Positions 55,957 through 60,959 of a stretch of DNA of 60,959 nucleotides are shown piece after piece. A program made the translations under genes and the position numbers. Every line of letters begins with the position of its first letter. Within the stretch, counting starts at the first letter, position 1. The notes beneath the pieces are model-generated. The model ran no database searches, had not been told where the DNA came from, and worked only from the letters and a program-made list of their open reading frames with translations. The stretch comes from Vreelandella aquamarina (GTDB taxonomy: Bacteria > Pseudomonadota > Gammaproteobacteria > Pseudomonadales > Halomonadaceae), in contig NZ_FODB01000017.1 in assembly GCF_900110265.1 (NCBI RefSeq), positions 1 to 60,959 of the forward strand, read 5' to 3'.

Positions 55957-56676
55957 ATGCCGCGCCTCTATGTGCCTACTGAGCTGTCAGCGGGCGCTAC
56001 CTTAACGCTACCTGAGGGCCCTGCTAAGCACGTTACCCGCGTGCTGCGCATGGGCGAAGGCGCGCCGCTGATCTTGTTTGATGGCGCAGGCCAAGAGGCG
56101 GGTGTTCGGCTGGCGGAGGTGGGGCGTAAGCACACCACTGTTACTGTTGAGGCGGTGTGGTCAGGCAGTGGCGAGTCGCCGCTGGCGGTGCATCTTGGGC
56201 AAGCGATTTCCAAGGGCGACCGCATGGATTACGCCATTCAAAAAGCCGTTGAGCTTGGTGTGGCGGCGATTACCCCGCTGTATACCGAGCGGGGCGATGT
56301 GCGTTTGAAAGGCGACCGCGAAGAGAAAAAGCTGGCGCACTGGCAGGCCGTGGCGGCCAGTGCCTGTGAGCAGAGCGGCCGGGCAGTGGTGCCGCCTGTT
56401 CACCCTCCGCAGGCGTTAGGTGAGTGGCTGGCCGAGCGCCAAGAGCCGCTGCGCTTGATGCTGCACTTAGCGACAGGTAACGGCTTTGCTCAGCCAGAGC
56501 GGCCCGCGTCCGCCGCGCTGTTGATTGGCCCAGAGGGTGGCTTAAGCGATACGGATATTCAGGCCGCTATCGCCAGCCACTTTACGCCACTGACGCTGGG
56601 GCCACGGGTGCTACGCACCGAAACGGCTCCTGTGGTCGCGCTCACGCTGCTGCAGCACCACTTCGGCGATTTGTAA
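55957..56676 (+). CDS. rsmE: 16S rRNA (uracil1498-N3)-methyltransferase RsmE
   Basis: RsmE methylates U1498 of 16S rRNA and has the knotted SPOUT fold. The 239-residue protein begins MPRLYVPTELSAGATLTLPE, shows the N-terminal PUA-like domain with HVTRVLRMGEGAPLILFDG near 25, YAIQKAVELGVAAITPLYTE near 92, LLIGPEGGLSDTDIQAA near 189 and LGPRVLRTETAPVVALTLLQ near 214. I prefer the ATG at 55957; an in-frame ATG at 55909 next to the secB stop would add 16 residues, and neither has a strong ribosome site. Confidence 0.93.
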   Translation: MPRLYVPTELSAGATLTLPEGPAKHVTRVLRMGEGAPLILFDGAGQEAGVRLAEVGRKHTTVTVEAVWSGSGESPLAVHLGQAISKGDRMDYAIQKAVELGVAAITPLYTERGDVRLKGDREEKKLAHWQAVAASACEQSGRAVVPPVHPPQALGEWLAERQEPLRLMLHLATGNGFAQPERPASAALLIGPEGGLSDTDIQAAIASHFTPLTLGPRVLRTETAPVVALTLLQHHFGDL

Positions 56677-56687
56677 GCGCTTACTAT

Positions 56688-56725
56688 CAAACCGCTGCCG
56701 TGTTTGTTGCGGCGGCGGTTTTTTT
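56688..56725 (+). terminator. Rho-independent terminator after rsmE
   Basis: AAACCGCTGCCG pairs with CGGCGGCGGTTT (one G-T wobble) across a short loop and is followed by a T-run at 56719-56725. It lies about 12 bp after the rsmE stop and separates rsmE from the CvfB-like gene. Confidence 0.88.
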
Positions 56726-56814
56726 GTACCCAGCGCTGGCGTCATTCGACGCCGCTTTGCCTTGCCTAGGCAAGGTACCATAATGAAGATCTACTTCTTG
56801 TAAGGACGGCACCC

Positions 56815-57519
56815 ATGGTCCGTGAGTCACACTCCACCCCCCGATCCGCCAGCGATGCATCTGCCCAACTGGGCGATGTGGCCTATTTAACCGTGACGGC
56901 GGTGAACAGTACCGGAGCCTTTCTGCGTTGGGGGCAGCCCAAAGACGTGCTGCTGCCCTATAGCGAGCAGCGCTTTCGCCCCGACCCCGGCAAGCGGGTG
57001 CTGGTGATGCTGTATAGCGACGACCAGGGGCGGCCGGTCGCTACCATGCGTCTTGACCGTTTTTTGACGGACGATGCCTGGGCGCTAGAGAAGGGCGACG
57101 AAGTCGATGTGGTGGTGGCCGACCGCACGGACTTAGGCATGAAAGTAGTGGTCAATCACCGCTACTGGGGGCTGATCTATCAGGACGATATTACCCAACC
57201 TCTGCGCCGTGGGCAGTCGCTGAAAGGCTTTGTGAAACAGCGCCGCGAGGATGGCCGCGTGGATATCTCACTGCTACCGCCCGGCGCGGCCCGCCTGGAT
57301 GTGGTGGGTGATAAAGTGCTGAAAGCGCTGCGTGAGAGCGGCGGCTATCTGCCTCTAGGTGATAAAAGCTCGGCGCACGATATCAAAACCCGCTTGGGGG
57401 TTAGCAAGAGCGCTTTTAAGCAGGCGATTGGCCGTCTCTATAAGCAGCAGCTAATCACTCTGGCGCCAGATGCGATCCGCCTAGTGCCCGGTGCGCTCTC
57501 CGACCCGGCGGATCAATAG
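56815..57519 (+). CDS. CvfB-family S1-like RNA-binding protein
   Basis: The 234-residue protein contains S1-type domains and a C-terminal winged helix, the CvfB/YitL family: LGDVAYLTVTAVNSTGAFLR near 19, GQPKDVLLPYSEQRF near 40, MKVVVNHRYWGLIY near 109 and GVSKSAFKQAIGRLYKQQLI near 199. CvfB proteins bind RNA and affect virulence gene expression in Gram-positive bacteria; the role in gammaproteobacteria is not settled. AAGGA lies about 9 bp before the ATG. It stands between two terminator-separated groups and is probably monocistronic. Confidence 0.87.
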   Translation: MVRESHSTPRSASDASAQLGDVAYLTVTAVNSTGAFLRWGQPKDVLLPYSEQRFRPDPGKRVLVMLYSDDQGRPVATMRLDRFLTDDAWALEKGDEVDVVVADRTDLGMKVVVNHRYWGLIYQDDITQPLRRGQSLKGFVKQRREDGRVDISLLPPGAARLDVVGDKVLKALRESGGYLPLGDKSSAHDIKTRLGVSKSAFKQAIGRLYKQQLITLAPDAIRLVPGALSDPADQ

Positions 57520-57588
57520 CCGCGGTTGGAGCCGTGCCTGCAGTGCGGCATACTGATGACTTATTGATCCTGCATGGACTGTATTTCG

Positions 57589-58545
57589 ATGAGCCAATCA
57601 ACGTTGCATCTCGGTGTGGTGATGGATCCCATCAGCGACATCGCGTACAAGAAAGACACCACCTTAGCCATGCTGTGGGCCGCTCAAGAGCGCGGCTATA
57701 CGCTGCACTACATGGAGCAGGACGACCTGTTCTTACAGGCGGGCAAAGCCTACGCGCGGATGCGTCCACTCACCGTGCACCGTAACCCAGAGCACTGGTA
57801 CGACCTGGGCGAGGCGATTCAGCGTCCGTTGGCCGAGCTGGATGTGGTGCTGATGCGGAAAGACCCGCCGGTGGATGCGGAGTTTATTAACGCGGTGCAT
57901 CTGCTGGGCTTTGCCGAGCGCGAGGGCGTGCTGGTGGTAAACCCCACTGCTGCGCTGTTGCAGTGTAATGAGAAGCTCTTTGCCCAGCAGTTTCCCCAGT
58001 GCTGCGCGCCGACGGTCGTCGCGAGCCGCGATGATGTGCTACGCGCCTTTCATGCCGAGCACGGCGATGTGATCTTCAAGCCGCTCGACGGCATGGGCGG
58101 CACGGGCATTTTTCATATCGGCCCCGATGGCCGCAATATTGGCGCGGTGATTGAGCAACTGACGCTGCGTGGCCAGCGCCAAATCATGGCTCAGCGCTAC
58201 CTGCCGGAAATCAAGGATGGCGATACGCGGATTCTCTTGGTCGATGGCGAACCGGTGCCGTTTGGCCTAGCGCGAATCCCTTCGGCGGGTGAAACCCGCG
58301 GCAATCTGGCCGCAGGTGGTCGCGGTGTGAGCCGCGAACTGACCGAGCGCGACCACTGGTTGATCCAGCAGGTGCAGCCAATGATTCGCGAGAAAGGCCT
58401 GATGTTTGTCGGCCTGGATGTCATCGGTGATTACATTACCGAGATCAACGTCACAAGCCCCACCTGTGTTCGTGAGATCGACGATCAGCGCGGCACCGAT
58501 ATTTCCGGAATGCTGTTAGACGCTATCGAACGTCGCTTGGCCTAA
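57589..58545 (+). CDS. gshB: Glutathione synthetase
   Basis: GshB joins glycine to gamma-glutamylcysteine using ATP. The 318-residue protein has the ATP-grasp fold: LHLGVVMDPISDIAYKKDTT near 6, LMRKDPPVDAEFINAVHLL near 88, VNPTAALLQCNEKLFAQQFP near 120, KPLDGMGGTGIFHI near 164, and the metal-binding GLMFVGLDVIGDYITEINVT near 270. The ATG at 57589 (MSQSTLH) is preferred over one 15 bp earlier. It is followed by algH and ruvX, the gshB-algH-ruvX order known from gammaproteobacteria. Confidence 0.95.
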   Translation: MSQSTLHLGVVMDPISDIAYKKDTTLAMLWAAQERGYTLHYMEQDDLFLQAGKAYARMRPLTVHRNPEHWYDLGEAIQRPLAELDVVLMRKDPPVDAEFINAVHLLGFAEREGVLVVNPTAALLQCNEKLFAQQFPQCCAPTVVASRDDVLRAFHAEHGDVIFKPLDGMGGTGIFHIGPDGRNIGAVIEQLTLRGQRQIMAQRYLPEIKDGDTRILLVDGEPVPFGLARIPSAGETRGNLAAGGRGVSRELTERDHWLIQQVQPMIREKGLMFVGLDVIGDYITEINVTSPTCVREIDDQRGTDISGMLLDAIERRLA

Positions 58546-58612
58546 TCGGTGAACGTTCTATTCGCCAAATGACGTAAGGCTTGCCGAGCCATCGGCAAGC
58601 CGTAGGAGACGC

Positions 58613-59170
58613 ATGCAAAGCTTAAAACACCACTTTTTGATGGCGCTGCCCCACATGGAAGACCCTAATTTCACGGGCAGCCTGATTTATTTATGTGACC
58701 ATGACCACAATGGCTGTATGGGCGTGATTGCCAACCGCCCGCTGGAAATTACCCTGGATGCGCTGTTTGAGCAGCTTTCACTCGGCGGTGACGACAGCCC
58801 CCACCGCAATGCGCCGGTCTACTACGGCGGCCCCATGCATAAAGATCGCGGCTTTATTCTTCACGTTGGCGACAGCCAAGCGTGGGACTCCAGCATCCAG
58901 GTGGAAGATGGCATTGCGCTCACTACCTCCATGGATATTCTCCAAGCGCTGGCGGATGGCACTGGCCCCGAACACTTTCTGGTGTGCTTAGGCTGTGCAG
59001 GTTGGGAAGTGGGTCAGCTAGAGGATGAGCTGAAAGAGAACGCCTGGCTAACGGTAGAGGGCCAAAGCAGCGTGCTGTTTGATACGCCTCCAGCCGAGCG
59101 CCTTACGGCCGCTGCCGGTATTCTCGGGATTGATTTAAACCTAATGACGCGCAACGCAGGGCATGCATAA
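58613..59170 (+). CDS. YqgE/AlgH family protein
   Basis: This is a 185-residue UPF0301 (AlgH) protein of unclear molecular function, linked by name to alginate regulation in pseudomonads. It shows LKHHFLMALPHMEDPNFTGS near 4, GCMGVIANRPLEITL near 34, YYGGPMHKDRGFILHVGDSQ near 69 and GCAGWEVGQLEDELKENAWL near 125. A GGAG site lies 5 bp before the ATG. It sits between gshB (67 bp gap) and ruvX (28 bp gap), a conserved trio. No direct function should be inferred from the name. Confidence 0.93.
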   Translation: MQSLKHHFLMALPHMEDPNFTGSLIYLCDHDHNGCMGVIANRPLEITLDALFEQLSLGGDDSPHRNAPVYYGGPMHKDRGFILHVGDSQAWDSSIQVEDGIALTTSMDILQALADGTGPEHFLVCLGCAGWEVGQLEDELKENAWLTVEGQSSVLFDTPPAERLTAAAGILGIDLNLMTRNAGHA

Positions 59171-59198
59171 GCGTGGGGCTGGATGAGGCGTAAGTGGT

Positions 59199-59654
59199 AT
59201 GGCAGATAACGGGCAGCGCCTGATCTTGGCGTTTGATTTTGGAACGCGGCGCATTGGCGTCGCCGTGGGTAACGAGCTGCTGCACAGTGCGCGGGAGCTG
59301 ACGCCGCTGCCCGCGCGTGACGGCATTCCTGACTGGAACGTGGTCACACGCCTTATTGAAGAGTGGCAGCCAGATCTGTTCGTCGTCGGCTTGCCGCTCA
59401 ATATGGATGGAACTGAGTCGCTTATGAGTACCCGGGCGCGTAAGTTCGGCAATCGCCTGCATGGCCGCTACGGCAAACCCTGTGAGATGGTCGATGAGCG
59501 TGGCTCGACTCAAGAAGCCAAGCGGATTGCCCACACGGCGGGCCACCGAGGTAACTACCGAGAAGAGAGCGTAGACGGTATTGCCGCGGTGTTAATTTTG
59601 GAAGGTTGGTTCGCCCACCAGGAAGGCCTTCCTGGCGGACGGAGCGCTTACTAA
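59199..59654 (+). CDS. ruvX: RuvX/YqgF Holliday junction resolvase-like protein
   Basis: RuvX has an RNase H-like fold and acts in maturation of the 5' end of pre-16S rRNA; a junction-resolving activity has also been described. The 151-residue protein begins LILAFDFGTRRIGVAVGNEL near 7, shows DLFVVGLPLNMDGTES near 64, EMVDERGSTQEAKR near 99 and ends VDGIAAVLILEGWF near 127. These Asp residues form the metal site. It ends 12 bp from the pyrB stop, convergent, with no obvious terminator. Confidence 0.94.
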   Translation: MADNGQRLILAFDFGTRRIGVAVGNELLHSARELTPLPARDGIPDWNVVTRLIEEWQPDLFVVGLPLNMDGTESLMSTRARKFGNRLHGRYGKPCEMVDERGSTQEAKRIAHTAGHRGNYREESVDGIAAVLILEGWFAHQEGLPGGRSAY

Positions 59655-59666
59655 TCCACCGCCGTA

Positions 59667-60692
59667 TTAACGGTCCAGGGTGCCAGTTTGGGAAGGCACG
59701 AACCAGCGGACCGGGCGCAGGTCTTTCTCAATCAGGTCATCCACTTTTAGCAGCGTGGCAAAAATCGCCATCCGCATGGGAATGCCATTATCGGTTTGGC
59801 GGAAAATCGCCAGCCGCGGATCGCCGTTCAAATCGACGTTCAAATCATTAGCGCCTGGGCGGCTATCGCGGGGAAGCGGGTGCATCACGATCGTGCTTTG
59901 GCTACAGCGCTGGTCAAGAAAATCACGGTTGACCATAAAGACGTCGGAAAGCCCCTGGAAACTCTCGTTCATTTCATCCGTAAAGCGCTCTTTCTGAATG
60001 CGGGTGGTGTACACCACATCTAAATCGGCAAAGTCACTGGCCAATGAGTCGCGTTGCTCAATACGATGCCCGCGAGAAGCCACTAGATCAATTAAGTAAG
60101 AAGGCATCTCCAGCCCTGGTGGTGACACCAGCGTAATACGCAGCGGGTCATAGAGTGACAGCAGCTTAATCAGCGAATGCACCGTGCGGCCGTATTTCAA
60201 ATCACCGGTCAGCAGAATATGCGCACCGCTTAAGCGTTTGCCTAATCGCTGAAACTCTTTATCAATCGTATAAAGGTCCAGCAGGGCTTGGCTTGGGTGC
60301 TCGCCTGGGCCATCGCCACCATTAATGACGGGCACATGGGTGGCGGCGGCGAATTCGGCTACCGAACCTTGGTCTGGGTGACGCATCACAATCGCATCGC
60401 AGTAGCCGCTCATTACACGGCTGGTGTCGTAAAGCGACTCGCCCTTGGCCATGGACGAGAAGGTAAAGCCTGTGGTGTCGCACACGCTTCCCCCCAGCCG
60501 GCAGAACGCGGCATTAAAGCTCACCCGTGTGCGAGTGCTCGCTTCAAAAAACAGGTTGCCCAACACTGCACCTTCCAACACCCGCGTGACTTGGCGACGG
60601 CTAGCAATCGGCTCCATGCGTGCCGCCACGCGTAATAAGTGATCAACGCTCTCGCGGCTTAATGAATCGACAGTTAATAGGTGCTGGCTCAT
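59667..60692 (-). CDS. pyrB: Aspartate carbamoyltransferase catalytic subunit
   Basis: PyrB makes N-carbamoyl-aspartate, the first committed step of pyrimidine synthesis. The 341-residue protein has the phosphate loop FEASTRTRVSFNAAF near 48, GESLYDTSRVMS near 83, GGDGPGEHPSQALLDLYTID near 125, LLTGDLKYGRTVHSLIKLLS near 160 and VMHPLPRDSRPG near 269. I chose the ATG at 60692, 7 bp after GAGG; an ATG one codon upstream is also possible. The regulatory pyrI and the pyrC-like partner are not beside it in the window. A leader-type attenuator was not seen. Confidence 0.93.
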   Translation of the reverse strand: MSQHLLTVDSLSRESVDHLLRVAARMEPIASRRQVTRVLEGAVLGNLFFEASTRTRVSFNAAFCRLGGSVCDTTGFTFSSMAKGESLYDTSRVMSGYCDAIVMRHPDQGSVAEFAAATHVPVINGGDGPGEHPSQALLDLYTIDKEFQRLGKRLSGAHILLTGDLKYGRTVHSLIKLLSLYDPLRITLVSPPGLEMPSYLIDLVASRGHRIEQRDSLASDFADLDVVYTTRIQKERFTDEMNESFQGLSDVFMVNRDFLDQRCSQSTIVMHPLPRDSRPGANDLNVDLNGDPRLAIFRQTDNGIPMRMAIFATLLKVDDLIEKDLRPVRWFVPSQTGTLDR

Positions 60693-60819
60693 CATGGACC
60701 TCATCTTTAGTGGGCGTGGGTGAAGGTGGCAGTTATATAAAGTGCTAAGTGTAACCGCCAAACTAGACGTGCCGAAGCGGTTTCCATTGCTCTATAGAAG
60801 AGGGCAAGTAAGGCGGCAG

Positions 60820-60890
60820 AGACTTTTTTCGACTATTTGATAATTAGCTCTTGCCAACCCGGCCGCGAATCCGTAAAGTACGCATCCGCT
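60820..60890 (+). promoter_or_regulatory. Strong rRNA-type promoter pointing out of the window
   Basis: TTGCCA (60851-60856) and TAAAGT (60874-60879) are 17 bp apart. Upstream is an A/T-tract region (about 60823-60848) like an UP element, and the stretch after the -10 starts ACGCATCCGC, a GC-rich discriminator as in stringently controlled rRNA promoters. A small hairpin (GAGGTT-GAAA-AACCTC at 60923-60938) lies in the leader. No gene starts before the window ends, so a stable RNA operon may begin just beyond; this is an inference. Confidence 0.55.
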
Positions 60891-60959
60891 GCCGGGGACG
60901 CCCAGCGTTACCAGCGGTGAATGAGGTTGAAAAACCTCTGGTTTGTCAGGAAGTTAGAG

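Overview
The window looks like part of the main chromosome of a gammaproteobacterium, most probably a Halomonas-like member of the Halomonadaceae. This is inferred from protein character and gene order; no database was searched. It spans a probable replication origin: rpmH-rnpA-yidC-mnmE run left and dnaA-dnaN-recF-gyrB run right of an AT-rich segment with DnaA boxes. Five perfect 16-bp parS palindromes (TGTTTCACGTGAAACA) lie 3 to 17 kb to the right of it.

Layout. (1) 1-329: end of an IS1380-family insertion sequence. (2) 349-2873: curli secretion and regulation operon csgDEFG, reading left. (3) 3159-6610: rdgB-hemW, an OmpA-family lipoprotein and rlmJ. (4) 6643-14938: a probable decayed integrative element in the 3' end of mnmE. 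Its right end is the mnmE stop region and its left end an imperfect copy of those 18 bp (14 of 18 identical). It holds higBA, a collapsed helicase remnant, a frameshifted FUSC gene, a redox cassette (cytochrome b561, aldo/keto reductase, SDR, LigB-type dioxygenase, divergent LysR regulator), an AlpA-like regulator, a DUF927 fragment and an integrase N-terminal fragment. The last two are fused tail to tail by an internal deletion. (5) 14921-25597: origin and replication genes. (6) 25715-42504: LPS inner-core region: gmhB, hldD, waaF, hldE, kdkA, waaA, four further glycosyltransferases, an OpgB-like transferase and rpiA, with glyQS between. One glycosyltransferase (33379-34299) is very AT-rich and looks acquired. 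(7) 42663-51847: ilvA, a 32-residue membrane ORF, fthC-6S RNA-zapA, then a UPF0149 gene-pepP-ubiH-ubiI and ctpA. (8) 51935-60692: envC-gpmI, a rhodanese gene, secB, rsmE, a CvfB-like gene, gshB-algH-ruvX and pyrB. The right edge carries an rRNA-type promoter pointing out of the window.

How the genes work together. HldE, GmhB and HldD make ADP-L-glycero-D-manno-heptose; WaaF, other GT9 enzymes, WaaA and KdkA build and phosphorylate the Kdo-heptose core; RpiA supplies pentose phosphate. EnvC and CtpA belong to cell-wall remodelling, ZapA to division, UbiH and UbiI to ubiquinone synthesis. The most unusual parts are the mnmE-linked island, the parS cluster (three sites inside genes) and four convergent 3' overlaps in the LPS locus.
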